A DNA stretch of 40,658 nt from Candidatus Methylomirabilota bacterium (GTDB lineage: Bacteria > Methylomirabilota > Methylomirabilia > Rokubacteriales > CSP1-6): NCBI GenBank assembly GCA_035709005.1, contig DASTFB010000096.1:1-40658 (forward strand), written 5' to 3'. Under the pieces are notes generated by a model. The model made no database searches and was not told the origin of the DNA. It worked only from the letters and a program-made list of their open reading frames with translations. Positions 25,405 through 35,736 of this stretch are shown here, in pieces. Both the position numbers and the translations under genes were made by a program. Each line of letters starts with the position of its first letter. The first letter of the stretch is position 1.

Positions 25405-27963
25405 ATGCCGACCGAGCGGTATCCCCACCAGGAGATCGAGGCCAAGTGGCAGCGTATCTGGGAGGAGCGGAAGCAGTTCCGCGTCACCGAGGATCCCAGC
25501 CGACCGAAGTTCTACTGCCTGGAGATGTTCCCGTACCCCTCGGGACGCATCCACATGGGCCACGTCCGCAACTACGCCATCGGCGATCTCCTGGCCCGCT
25601 ACAAGTGGCTGCGCGGCTACAACGTCCTCCACCCGATGGGCTGGGACGCCTTCGGCCTGCCCGCCGAGAACGCCGCCATCGAGCACGGGGTGCACCCGGC
25701 GATCTGGACCTACGAGAACATCGACTATATGCGCCGGCAGCTCCAGACGCTCGGGATCGCCTATGATTGGGACCGCGAAGTCACCACGTGTGATCCCGCG
25801 TACTACCGGTGGGAACAGCTCATCTTCATCAAGATGTTCGAGCGCGGCCTGGCCTATCGCCGCCGCTCGACCGTCAACTGGTGTCCCTCCTGCGCCACCG
25901 TCCTGGCCAACGAGCAGGTGGAGGACGGGCGCTGCTGGCGCTGCGATTCCCCGGTCACCCCCCGGGAGATCGAGGGCTGGTTCTTCAAGATCACCGACTA
26001 CGCCGACGAGCTGCTCGCCTGGTGCGACCGCCTGCCGGGCTGGCCCGAGCGCGTGATGACGATGCAGCGGAACTGGATCGGGCGCAGCGAGGGCGTGGAG
26101 TTCGATCTGCCGGTGGCCGGCCGGCCCGGGGTGACGGTCCGTGTCTTCACCACGCGTCCCGACACCGTCTTCGGTATGACCTACGCGGTGCTGGCCCCCG
26201 AGCATCCCCTGGTCGACGTCCTCATCGCCTCCGAGACCGAGCGAGCGGCCGTGGAGGCGTTTCGCCGCGACGTGGCCCGGCAGAGCGAGATCGAGCGGCT
26301 GGCCACCGACCGCCCCAAGCGCGGGCTCCGCCTGACCGCCCGTGTCGTCAACCCGTTCACCGAAGCCGAGATCCCGCTGTTCATCGCGGACTACGTCCTG
26401 ATGGGATACGGCACCGGGGCCATCATGGCCGTTCCCGGCGAGGACCAGCGGGACTGGGATTTCGCCCGGCAGCACGGCCTGCCCATCGTCGAGACGGTTC
26501 GCCGACCTGCGGGCTGGGTCGGCGAGGCCTACAGCGGGGACGGCATCAAGATCAACTCCGGGTTCCTGGACGGGCTGTCGGTGGCCGAGGCCAAGCGCAG
26601 GGTCATCGACTGGCTCGTGACGCGGGGGCTGGGCGAGGCCAAGATCAACTATCGCCTCCGCGACTGGGGGATCAGCCGCCAGCGCTACTGGGGAGCCCCG
26701 ATCCCGGTGCTCTACTGCGACGGCTGTGGCACCGTCCCCGAGAAGGAGGAGAACCTGCCGGTCGTCCTGCCCCGCGACGTCCAGATCCGCGGCAAGGGGG
26801 GCTCACCGCTCGCCGACGTCGCCTCCTTCGTGAACGCCCGGTGTCCGCGCTGCGGGGGCCCGGCCCGCCGCGAAACCGACACGATGGACACCTTCGTGGA
26901 GTCGTCGTGGTATTTCCTCCGCTACTGCTCCCCGCACTACGACCGCGGCATGGTCGACGCCGCGGCGGCCGCGTACTGGATGCCGGTGGACCAGTACATC
27001 GGCGGTATCGAGCATGCCGTCCTGCACCTGCTCTACGCCCGCTTCTACACCAAGGTGCTCCGCGATCTCGGCCTGGTGAAGGTCGACGAACCGTTCATGG
27101 CGCTGCTGAGCCAGGGCATGGTCATCAAGGATGGCGCCAAAATGTCCAAGTCCAAGGGCAACGTCGTCGATCCCGACGAGCTGATCCGCAAGTACGGCGC
27201 GGACACCGCGCGGCTGTTCTCGCTGTTCGCCGCCCCGCCCGAGAAGGATCTGGACTGGAACGACCACGGCGTGGAGGGCGCGTTCCGGTTCTTGAACCGG
27301 GTGTGGCGGTTCGTCACCGAGCGGGTGGAGGCGATTCGTGATGCGATCGTTGATGTCGGGGGGGGCGAGACGCCACCCCCGACTGCCCCCCCGGTTCGCG
27401 CGAGGGCAACGGCCCGCTCCGGAGAGGCGGCGGCGGTTCTTACGGGCGAGGGGCGGGCGTTGCGGCGGACGATCCACGAGACGATCGCGCGGGTCACCGA
27501 GGATATCGAGCGCGACATGCATTTCAACACGGCGGTGAGCGCCATCATGGAGCTGGTCAACGCGCTCCACGCCTACGAGGCCGCCGGCCCGGAGCCGGGC
27601 GCTCGGGAGGAGCGCCGAGCGCTGCTGCGCGAAGCGGTGGACACGCTGCTGATCCTGCTCGCTCCGTTCTGCCCTCACATCGCCGAGGAGTTGTGGTCGC
27701 AACTCGGCCACCGGGAGAGCGTGTTCCGCGCGGGATGGCCGCGCGTCGACCCGGCCGCGCTGCAGCGCGACGAGGTGACGGTCGTGGTGCAGGTCGATGG
27801 CAAAGTGCGCAGTCGTCTCACCGTCGGCGCCGGCGCCGCCGATGCCGATGTGGAGCGTCAGGCCCTCGCCGACGCTCGGGTCCGCCCGTGGCTGACCTCG
27901 CGGCAGGTCGAGCGGGTCGTGGTCGTCCCCAACCGACTGGTCAACATCGTGACCCGCTCGTGA
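25405..27963 (+). CDS. leuS: Leucyl-tRNA synthetase
   Basis: This 852-residue class I synthetase charges tRNA-Leu. The HIGH motif is H50-M-G-H53 in PYPSGRIHMGHVRNYAIGD. The editing (CP1) domain includes the TRPDTVFGMTYAVLAPEH and GYGTGAIMAVPGEDQRDWDFA regions. The catalytic KMSKS motif is at 579-583. A zinc-ribbon-like insert (YCDGCGTVPEKEENLPVVLP, CPRCGGPARRETDTMDTF) is present. Between the catalytic core and the anticodon-binding domain lies a Gly/Pro/Ala-rich stretch (VDVGGGETPPPTAPPVRARA) encoded by a GC palindrome. It looks like an in-frame insertion relative to the usual short linker. The C-terminal domain is complete. The stop overlaps the GTG of lptE. Confidence 0.97.
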   Translation: MPTERYPHQEIEAKWQRIWEERKQFRVTEDPSRPKFYCLEMFPYPSGRIHMGHVRNYAIGDLLARYKWLRGYNVLHPMGWDAFGLPAENAAIEHGVHPAIWTYENIDYMRRQLQTLGIAYDWDREVTTCDPAYYRWEQLIFIKMFERGLAYRRRSTVNWCPSCATVLANEQVEDGRCWRCDSPVTPREIEGWFFKITDYADELLAWCDRLPGWPERVMTMQRNWIGRSEGVEFDLPVAGRPGVTVRVFTTRPDTVFGMTYAVLAPEHPLVDVLIASETERAAVEAFRRDVARQSEIERLATDRPKRGLRLTARVVNPFTEAEIPLFIADYVLMGYGTGAIMAVPGEDQRDWDFARQHGLPIVETVRRPAGWVGEAYSGDGIKINSGFLDGLSVAEAKRRVIDWLVTRGLGEAKINYRLRDWGISRQRYWGAPIPVLYCDGCGTVPEKEENLPVVLPRDVQIRGKGGSPLADVASFVNARCPRCGGPARRETDTMDTFVESSWYFLRYCSPHYDRGMVDAAAAAYWMPVDQYIGGIEHAVLHLLYARFYTKVLRDLGLVKVDEPFMALLSQGMVIKDGAKMSKSKGNVVDPDELIRKYGADTARLFSLFAAPPEKDLDWNDHGVEGAFRFLNRVWRFVTERVEAIRDAIVDVGGGETPPPTAPPVRARATARSGEAAAVLTGEGRALRRTIHETIARVTEDIERDMHFNTAVSAIMELVNALHAYEAAGPEPGAREERRALLREAVDTLLILLAPFCPHIAEELWSQLGHRESVFRAGWPRVDPAALQRDEVTVVVQVDGKVRSRLTVGAGAADADVERQALADARVRPWLTSRQVERVVVVPNRLVNIVTRS
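27355..27383. repeat. GC-rich palindrome C inside leuS
   Basis: GTCGGGGGGGGCG (27355-27367) pairs with CGCCACCCCCGAC (27371-27383) around an AGA triloop, with one G-A mismatch in 13. It has the same design as palindromes A (158-184) and B (5480-5506), and like A it is preceded by TTGATG. Here it is read in frame and encodes the Gly/Pro linker of leucyl-tRNA synthetase. Confidence 0.7.
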
Positions 27964-28481
27964 GGCTGGGCCGTGGCCCCATCGGCGCCGGCGTGGTGAT
28001 CGCCGCCGTCGTCCTCACCGCGGCCGGCTGCGGATACTCGTTCCGGGGGACGCTGCCCACCCATATCCAGACCATCGCGGTGCCCATCTTCACGAATCAC
28101 ACCAGCGAGCCGGCCGTCGAAAACGTCATCACCCGGGCCGTGGTCGAGGCGTTCTCGACGAACGGCCGCCTCCGCGTGGTCGGTCGTGAGCGGGCCGATT
28201 CTCTCCTGGAGGGCGAGATCACGGGCTACGAGCTGGTGTCGCTGGCCTTCGATCCCTCGGCCGCCGTACGGCGCTATCGGCTCGTCGTCACCATGAACCT
28301 GCGCTACCGGGACCTCCGGGAGCGGACGCTCCTGTTCGACCAGAGCGGGTTCCAGGAGCGTGCCGACTTCCAGGTGGGGGCCGCCGTCTCTCAGACCCTG
28401 GTCCAGGAAGACGCCGCGTTGCGCGCGGCCGCCGTGGAGATCGCGCGGGCTGTGGTCGCGCTCACGCTCGACCGGTTCTAG
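27960..28481 (+). CDS. lptE: LPS-assembly lipoprotein LptE
   Basis: The 173-residue precursor has a lipoprotein signal (AGVVIAAVVLTAAGC24), so Cys24 would be lipidated. The mature start GYSFRGTLPTHIQTIAVPIF, followed by TNHTSEPAVENVITRAVVEAF, is the LptE signature of non-enteric Gram-negatives, followed by ADSLLEGEITGYELVSLAFD. LptE plugs the LptD barrel and helps insert LPS into the outer leaflet. lptD is not in the window. GTG 27960 overlaps the leuS stop (GTGA). holA follows after 11 bases. The leuS-lptE-holA order is known from several diderm genomes. Confidence 0.9.
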   Translation: MRLGRGPIGAGVVIAAVVLTAAGCGYSFRGTLPTHIQTIAVPIFTNHTSEPAVENVITRAVVEAFSTNGRLRVVGRERADSLLEGEITGYELVSLAFDPSAAVRRYRLVVTMNLRYRDLRERTLLFDQSGFQERADFQVGAAVSQTLVQEDAALRAAAVEIARAVVALTLDRF

Positions 28482-28492
28482 CCTCTCGCCCC

Positions 28493-29506
28493 GTGGATTA
28501 CGTCGCCTTCCTGCGGAGCGCCGAGCGGGGTCAGCTGCCGCCGGTCGCCCTGCTGCACGGGGGTGACGCCCAGCTCCTCGACGACGCCTTGCGGGCGGCG
28601 ACCCGGGCCATGGCGGTGGAGCCTTCCCTGGCGGTGTTCGACCGCGACGTCTTCGACGGGCGCGAAGTCGACGTCGACGCCATGGTCAACGCTGCGCTCA
28701 CCGTGCCCGTGCAGGCCGCCTTCCGGCTGGTGGTGGTGCGGCGGTCCCAGGCGCTGGCTGCCCGGGGCGCAGAGGCGCTCAAGCGGTACGTGGCCAAGCC
28801 GAACCCGGCAGCCTGTCTCCTGCTGCTGGCCGATGAGCCGCTCGGCGCCTCGCGCGATCGCAAGCATCCCCATTGGCTGCTGGATGCCGTGCCGGCCGCC
28901 GCGGTGGTCGAACTGCTGGCGCGCCGGGGCCGGGCCCTCGAGGAATGGCTGCGGCAGCGCGCGGCCGCCGAGGGCCTCACGGTCAGCGAAGAGGCGGCGC
29001 GGCTCCTGGTGCAGTGGGTGGGCGACGACAGCGCCACGCTGCTCGGCGAGGTCCGCAAAGCCGCGCTGGCCGGCGGTTCGAGCAATGCCACTGTCGGGGT
29101 GAACGAGGTCACGGCGGTGGTGGGCGAGCATCGCCTGAGCGGCATCTTCGACCTCACCCGGGCCATCGAGCGCCGTGAGCTCGGCCTGGCCCTGCGCACG
29201 CTGGAGCGGCTTCTGGCGGTGGAAGACGCGATGCTCGTGCTGGCCACGCTCGGCCGTGAGGTCCGAACGGCCCTGCTGGTTCAGGAGTGGCGCTCGCGCG
29301 GCCAGTCGGTCGAGCAGATCGCGCGCGTGCTCCGGCGCCCGCCGGGCGCCGTCGAGGCGGTCGTCGCGGCGACCACGGGACGCTCCGTCCAGAGCCTCAC
29401 GGAGCGGCTGGAGCGGTGCTGGCGAGCCGAGTGGCGGCTGAAGTCGGGGGGAGAGCCCAGGGCGGAGCTGGCCGCGCTGGTCACGGAGCTGGCGAGCGCT
29501 CCGTGA
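28493..29506 (+). CDS. holA: DNA polymerase III subunit delta
   Basis: This 337-residue clamp-loader subunit opens the beta sliding clamp. It shows the usual delta pattern: an N-terminal AAA+-like domain without a working Walker A (PPVALLHGGDAQLLDDALRAA, FDRDVFDGREVDVDAMVNAA, FRLVVVRRSQAL), a middle helical domain (LEEWLRQRAAAEGLTVSEEAARLLVQWVGDD) and a C-terminal collar domain (IFDLTRAIERRELGLALRTLERLL). GTG 28493 gives the conserved start DYVAFLRSAERGQLPPVALLHG. It converges on rpsT with 2 bases between the stop codons and no visible terminator. Confidence 0.9.
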   Translation: MDYVAFLRSAERGQLPPVALLHGGDAQLLDDALRAATRAMAVEPSLAVFDRDVFDGREVDVDAMVNAALTVPVQAAFRLVVVRRSQALAARGAEALKRYVAKPNPAACLLLLADEPLGASRDRKHPHWLLDAVPAAAVVELLARRGRALEEWLRQRAAAEGLTVSEEAARLLVQWVGDDSATLLGEVRKAALAGGSSNATVGVNEVTAVVGEHRLSGIFDLTRAIERRELGLALRTLERLLAVEDAMLVLATLGREVRTALLVQEWRSRGQSVEQIARVLRRPPGAVEAVVAATTGRSVQSLTERLERCWRAEWRLKSGGEPRAELAALVTELASAP

Positions 29507-29508
29507 CC

Positions 29509-29772
29509 CTAGCTGGGGAGACTGGCCAGCCTGCGGGCGAGCGCCGACTTCTTGCGGGCCGCGGTATTGCGGTGGACCACGCCCTTGCTCACGGCCTTGT
29601 CCAGGGCCCGGATGGCGGCCAGGGCGGTGGCGCGCGCGTCGGCGCTGCCCTCGCTGACCGCGGTCCGGGCCGTCTTCACCGCGGTCCGCACCCGCGAGCG
29701 TTCCGTCCGGTTACGCGCCCGCAGCTTCTCGTTCTGGCGGATCCGTTTCAGCGCCGATTTCGTGTTGGCCAA
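29509..29772 (-). CDS. rpsT: 30S ribosomal protein S20
   Basis: This 87-residue basic protein binds 16S rRNA. The sequence ANTKSALKRIRQNEKLRARN, followed by RTERSRVRTAVKTAR and then VSKGVVHRNTAARKKSALARRLASL, is typical of S20. The start is TTG 29772, preceded by AAGGAGG at normal spacing. The frame is open further upstream, but those residues lie beyond the ribosome-binding site and do not resemble S20. rpsT is divergent from murJ across 110 bp and convergent with holA. An rpsT next to holA and murJ is a frequent arrangement in bacteria. Confidence 0.95.
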   Translation of the reverse strand: MANTKSALKRIRQNEKLRARNRTERSRVRTAVKTARTAVSEGSADARATALAAIRALDKAVSKGVVHRNTAARKKSALARRLASLPS

Positions 29773-29882
29773 CGACCTCTGCCTCCTTGGATGATCGCTG
29801 CTGGATTCTCCCGCAACCACCCGCCGATTGCCAGCGGATTGTCGCGTCGTGCCACACCGCCCCACGGCGCGGGGACGAGGTC

Positions 29883-31439
29883 ATGAGCGTCGAGCGGCAA
29901 GTGGTGCGGGCGCTGGGAAGCATCAGCGCCGCCACGCTGGCCAGCCGGGTCCTGGGCTTTGTCCGCGACATGGTCGTGGCCCTGGCGTTCGGCGCGGGTC
30001 CCGTCACCGACGCTTTCTTCGTCGCCTTCCGCATTCCGAACATGCTGCGCCGGTTGCTGGGCGAAGGGGCCCTGTCCACGGCGCTGGTTCCCGTCTTTAC
30101 GGAGTATGCGACCACCCGCGCCCGTCAGGATTTCCTGCAGATGTTGCGCGCCGTGCTGGGCGCCTCGCTGGCGGCCTTGACCGTGACCACGCTGCTGGGC
30201 ATCGCCGCCGCCCCGTGGATTCTGCGGGTGATCGCCCCGGGGTTCGCCCAGGATCCAGGCCAGATGACCCTGGCGGTGCTGCTCACGCGCGTGATGTTCC
30301 CCTATCTGTTCCTCGTCGGCCTGGCCGCCCTCGCCATGGGCGCCCTGCACGCCCATGGCCGATTCTTCGCGGCGGCGCTGGGGCCGGCCGTGCTGAACGT
30401 GGCGATCATCGTGGCGGTCCTGTTCCTGGCGTCCCGGATGGAGCCGCCGATTCTGTCCCTGGCCGTGGGCGTGCTGGCCGGCGGCGCTGGACAGCTGCTG
30501 GTGCAGGTCCCCAGCCTGCGCCGGGCGGGGCTGCTGGTGGGGCCCTCGACCGAGCGCCATCCCGCGCTCACCCGCGTCGGGCGCTTGTTGATTCCCGCCG
30601 TCTTCGGGCTGGCCGCGGTGCAGGTGACCGTGCTCGTCAACACCCTGCTGGCCTCGCTGCTGCGGGGCGGCAGCATCTCGTTCCTGTACTACGCCGACCG
30701 GGTGATGGAATTCCCCCTCGGGATGTTCGGCATCGCGCTGGCCTCCGCCTCGCTGCCGGCCATGTCCCGGCAAGCGGCCGTGGGCGACCGGCAGGGCCTG
30801 GCCGAGACGCTGAACTTCACGCTGCGCCTGGCCTTGTACGTGGCCCTGCCGGCCACGGCAGGCCTGGTGGCGTTGCGGCTGCCGATCACGCGCGTGCTGT
30901 TCGAGCGCGGCCGCTTCGGCCCGGAGGACACCGTAGCCACTGCCCAGGCCCTGGCCTGGTACGCCGTGGGTCTCGTCGGCTTCTCCATGGCGCGCATCCT
31001 GGCCCAGGCCTTCTACGCCCTCGGCGAGCCGGGCACCGCGGTGAAGCTCGGACTGCTCTCGGTGGCAGCGAACGTCGTCGCCGCGGTGGCGCTCATGGAG
31101 CCGCTGGGGCACGGCGGGCTGGCCCTGGCCTCGTCGCTGGGCGGATACGTCAACGTGGTCCTGCTTCTATGGGTGGCCCGCCGGCGGCTGGGCCGGCTCG
31201 GTGGTCGCCAGCTGGCGGTGAGCCTGGGCCGGACGCTGGTGGCGTGTGCGCCTCTCGTGGCCTGGTGCGCGCTGTGCCTCTGGGCGTGGCCGTCCGCCAA
31301 CACACGCTGGCTCGAGGCCGGATGGCTGGCGCTGGCGATCGCGGGCGGGGCCGCCGCCTTCTGGAGCACCAGCCGGCTATTGGCGGCCCCGGAGTCGACG
31401 GCGCTCCGCGCCGTCTTGCCGGTGGGAGAACGACGTTGA
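29883..31439 (+). CDS. murJ: Lipid II flippase MurJ
   Basis: The 518-residue MOP-superfamily protein has about fourteen membrane helices. The N-terminal signature ISAATLASRVLGFVRDMVVALAFGAG, followed by DAFFVAFRIPNMLRRLLGEGALSTALVPVF, is diagnostic, with the essential Arg residues of the central cavity in place. MEFPLGMFGIALASASLPAMSRQAA and LPITRVLFERGRFGPEDT are also conserved. MurJ flips lipid II to the periplasm for peptidoglycan synthesis. ATG 29883 is chosen because the preceding in-frame codons overlap the rpsT upstream region. The stop lies next to a TATAAT box that belongs to the recombinase gene. Confidence 0.95.
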   Translation: MSVERQVVRALGSISAATLASRVLGFVRDMVVALAFGAGPVTDAFFVAFRIPNMLRRLLGEGALSTALVPVFTEYATTRARQDFLQMLRAVLGASLAALTVTTLLGIAAAPWILRVIAPGFAQDPGQMTLAVLLTRVMFPYLFLVGLAALAMGALHAHGRFFAAALGPAVLNVAIIVAVLFLASRMEPPILSLAVGVLAGGAGQLLVQVPSLRRAGLLVGPSTERHPALTRVGRLLIPAVFGLAAVQVTVLVNTLLASLLRGGSISFLYYADRVMEFPLGMFGIALASASLPAMSRQAAVGDRQGLAETLNFTLRLALYVALPATAGLVALRLPITRVLFERGRFGPEDTVATAQALAWYAVGLVGFSMARILAQAFYALGEPGTAVKLGLLSVAANVVAAVALMEPLGHGGLALASSLGGYVNVVLLLWVARRRLGRLGGRQLAVSLGRTLVACAPLVAWCALCLWAWPSANTRWLEAGWLALAIAGGAAAFWSTSRLLAAPESTALRAVLPVGERR

Positions 31440-31445
31440 TATAAT
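31416..31445 (+). promoter_or_regulatory. Promoter of the tyrosine recombinase gene, leaderless type
   Basis: TTGCCG (31416-31421) and a perfect TATAAT (31440-31445), 18 bp apart, straddle the end of murJ. The -10 ends 5 bases before the GTG at 31451, so the transcript would start at about the start codon itself. Confidence 0.7.
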
Positions 31446-31450
31446 CGCGC

Positions 31451-32416
31451 GTGCCCACTCCGCTCAGGCCCGAGTCGCGGCCGCGCGGGCGCTGCGGGCC
31501 CGCCGGCCCACGCCGCCTTCCGATCGGTAGTGATCCCGTCGCTGATTTCCTCGCCGCTCTCGGAGCCGAGCGTGGCGTCTCGGCCCACACGCTGGCCGCC
31601 TACCGCGCCGACATCCGACATTTCACGGCCTTCCTCGCTGCGATCGGCAGCAGCCTTGAGCGCGTTCGTCCGGAGCAGATCCTGGCCTACCTCGAGCGGC
31701 TCCAGCGTGATGGAATGAAGCCGGCCAGCATCGCGCGCCGACTGTCGGCGCTGCGGGGGCTGAGCCGGTACCTCGTGCGCGAGGGCCGCCTCGCCCATGA
31801 CCCGACCCAGCACCTGGAGCGTCCACGAGGCTCGCGCGCCTTGCCCCGCACCTTGCCGGCCAGGACGGCGGCGGCGGTGGTCGAGAGCCCCGACCCCACG
31901 ACCGCACGCGGCCTGCGTGATCGCGCGCTGCTGGAACTGTTGTACGCGACCGGCATGCGCGCGTCCGAGTGCCTGGGCCTCTCGTTGGAGGACGTCAACC
32001 TCGCCGCCGGCTACGTCATCTGTACGGGCAAGGGGCGCAAGCAGCGGCTGGTGCCCCTGGGCCAGGAGGCGGCGGCGTGGGTCAAACGCTATGTGACCGA
32101 GGCGCGCCCCGCAGCGACGCGGCGGCGAGATTCGGGCCGACTGTTCGTGAACTGGCGCGGCGGCCCTCTCTCGCGCCAGTCGCTGTGGTCGGTGGTGGCC
32201 CGGGCCGGCCGGGCCGCCGGCGTGCGGCGGCGCGTGTCCCCGCACGTCCTGCGTCACTCGTTCGCCAGCCACTTGCTGGAGAACGGCGCCGACCTGCGGT
32301 CGGTGCAGGCGATGCTGGGCCACAGCGACATCGCCACCACGCAGATCTACACGCATCTGCCGTCGGCGACGCTGCGTCGGATGTACGACGAATTCCATCC
32401 CCGGGCCAGGGCGTGA
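31451..32416 (+). CDS. XerC/XerD-type tyrosine recombinase
   Basis: The 321-residue protein has an N-terminal SAM-like core-binding domain (DFLAALGAERGVSAHTLAAY, RADIRHFTAFL) and a C-terminal catalytic domain. The catalytic residues are R170 (ATGMRASE), K in CTGKGRKQRLVPL, H265-x-x-R268 (HVLRHSFASHLLENGADLRSVQAML), H291 (GHSDIATTQIYTHL) and nucleophile Y300. It would resolve chromosome dimers at dif. Which of XerC or XerD it is cannot be settled without the rest of the genome. The first ~25 residues are Arg/Pro-rich and could be extra, but the strong promoter ending at 31445 fits GTG 31451. Its stop and the next ATG share one base. Confidence 0.93.
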   Translation: MPTPLRPESRPRGRCGPAGPRRLPIGSDPVADFLAALGAERGVSAHTLAAYRADIRHFTAFLAAIGSSLERVRPEQILAYLERLQRDGMKPASIARRLSALRGLSRYLVREGRLAHDPTQHLERPRGSRALPRTLPARTAAAVVESPDPTTARGLRDRALLELLYATGMRASECLGLSLEDVNLAAGYVICTGKGRKQRLVPLGQEAAAWVKRYVTEARPAATRRRDSGRLFVNWRGGPLSRQSLWSVVARAGRAAGVRRRVSPHVLRHSFASHLLENGADLRSVQAMLGHSDIATTQIYTHLPSATLRRMYDEFHPRARA

Positions 32417-34098
32417 TGGCCAAACGGGCCCATGTCTATCCGCAGGCCGCGCCGGCCGCGAGTGACCTGGTGAATGCCAGGGTGGTGCGCGTACCGGCCC
32501 GCGCGCGGGTCGCCGAGGCACTGGCCCGGGCCCGGCGGCGGGACGCCGCGCTGGTCGCGACGGCCGCCGGGGATGTCGCATTGCGACAGGATCTGAGCCG
32601 CGCGGTGGGCCTCGGCCTCGAGGGGCTCGCTGCCGAGGAGCTGGTCCGGTCGCTGCCCGTAGTGTCCGTGAGCGAGTCCGAGGTGAGGGTGCGTCGCCTT
32701 CTCGCCGCTGGCGCTCCGGCGGTCGTCGTTCGCGATCGCCGCGAGATCCTCGGAGCGGTGATGCCGGGACCGGGACGCCTGACGATCGGTACGCCGGTGG
32801 GTCGGTGGTTCCGCGACCGGCTGCCGCAGGCGGCGGGGCCCGCGCTGGACACCCTGGCCGGCCTCGCCGCCGAAGCGGGAGTCCGCGTCTTCCTGGTCGG
32901 TGGCACCGTGCGGGACGCCTTGCTGGGACGAAGCGGAGCCGGCGATCTGGACATCGTCGTCGAGGGCGACGCGCTCGCCCTGGCGCGCGCCTTCGCAGCC
33001 GCGCACGGCGTGCCGTCGGCGGCCACCGTCGAACACCTGCGCTTTCTGACCGCCTCGGTGCCAGTGAGCGCCCTCGGCAGGGTGGACTTCGCCACGGCGC
33101 GCTCGGAGCGCTACGAGCGCCCGGGGGCCTTGCCTCGCGTGATGCCCGCGACGATCAGCCAGGACCTCGGTCGCCGAGACTTCACCGTGAACGCGCTGGC
33201 AGTCGAGCTCGACGCGGATGGGTGGGAGCTCCTGGATCCGTTCGGAGGCCGGCGGGACCTGGCCGCCGGACACCTGTGCGTGCTGCATCCGCTGTCGTTC
33301 GTCGAGGATCCCACCCGCATCTTCCGGGCGGCCCGCTACGCCGCCCGGTTGGGTCTGGCGCTCGATGCCTGGACGGCGCGCGCCCAGGCCCGGGCCCTGC
33401 GCCTGGGCCCGTATCCCGCGCTCTCGGGCCAGCGGCTGACGGCGGAGATCGAGCACATGCTCGGTGAGCGGCGGCCTTCCGAGGCCCTCTGCCGGCTCGG
33501 TCGTAGCGGCGCCTTCCGGCTGCTCGACGCCCGCTATCGCTTTTCCAGACGGTCGGCAGCGTACGTCAATGCGCTGAGTGAGGCGCTCGAGTGGTCCCAC
33601 CAGCGGGGGCTGGCCATCGAACCCCTGGAGCTGACCGTGCTGGCACTCGTCGCCGACCAGCCGCGCGACGTAGCCGACGCCGTCCTGGCCCGCCTGGGCT
33701 TCAGCGGCGAGCCCCTGACGCGGCTCGGCCGCGCGCTGGAGGCCGCGCGCGACCTCCCCGGTCGGCTGACCGGCGCGGGTCCGGCCAGCCAGCGGGCGCG
33801 TCCGCTGTGGAACCGTTCGCCCGTCGAGCTGGCCGGCCTGTGGCTGGCCGGCGGAGCCCGGGCCCGGGATACGGTGGACTGGTTCCTCAGCCGCGCGGCG
33901 GGAGCCCGGCCCGTACTGACCGGCGATGCCGTCGTCGCGCTCGGCGTCCCCCGGAGCGCCGAGGTGGCGCGGGTTTTGCGCGATCTGCGCGACGCTCGGC
34001 TGGACGGCATCGTGACCGACCGCGACAGCGAGGTGGCGTATGTGGAACACTGGGCTAAGCAGCATGGCCATGGCGTGAGCGCCCGGGACTCGGTGTAG
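32416..34098 (+). CDS. tRNA nucleotidyltransferase/poly(A) polymerase family protein with N-terminal CBS-like region
   Basis: The protein has 560 residues. Residues ~20-125 resemble a degenerate pair of CBS motifs (RVAEALARARRRDAALVATA, VVSVSESEVRVRRLLAAGAPAVVV). The class II nucleotidyltransferase head follows with VFLVGGTVRDALLGRSGAGDLDIVVEGD (the GGxVRD and DxD metal-binding motifs). RRDFTVNALAVELD and DPTRIFRAARYAARLGLALD of the neck come next, then a helical C-terminal body. Related proteins in Deltaproteobacteria and Aquificae carry DHH-CBS-CBS ahead of this core. Here the DHH part is missing. It could add A or CCA to tRNA 3' ends. Assignment of C- or A-specificity is not possible by eye. 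Confidence 0.87.
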   Translation: MAKRAHVYPQAAPAASDLVNARVVRVPARARVAEALARARRRDAALVATAAGDVALRQDLSRAVGLGLEGLAAEELVRSLPVVSVSESEVRVRRLLAAGAPAVVVRDRREILGAVMPGPGRLTIGTPVGRWFRDRLPQAAGPALDTLAGLAAEAGVRVFLVGGTVRDALLGRSGAGDLDIVVEGDALALARAFAAAHGVPSAATVEHLRFLTASVPVSALGRVDFATARSERYERPGALPRVMPATISQDLGRRDFTVNALAVELDADGWELLDPFGGRRDLAAGHLCVLHPLSFVEDPTRIFRAARYAARLGLALDAWTARAQARALRLGPYPALSGQRLTAEIEHMLGERRPSEALCRLGRSGAFRLLDARYRFSRRSAAYVNALSEALEWSHQRGLAIEPLELTVLALVADQPRDVADAVLARLGFSGEPLTRLGRALEAARDLPGRLTGAGPASQRARPLWNRSPVELAGLWLAGGARARDTVDWFLSRAAGARPVLTGDAVVALGVPRSAEVARVLRDLRDARLDGIVTDRDSEVAYVEHWAKQHGHGVSARDSV

Positions 34099-34131
34099 GC
34101 GCTCCGAGGCGCCGACAAAGGAGGGGAGGGC

Positions 34132-35732
<1,601 letters not shown>

Positions 35733-35736
<4 letters not shown>

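Noticed and set aside
29773-29865. Longer S20 protein with a 31-residue extension
   Set aside because: The extension lies upstream of an AAGGAGG ribosome site and TTG start, and has no similarity to S20.
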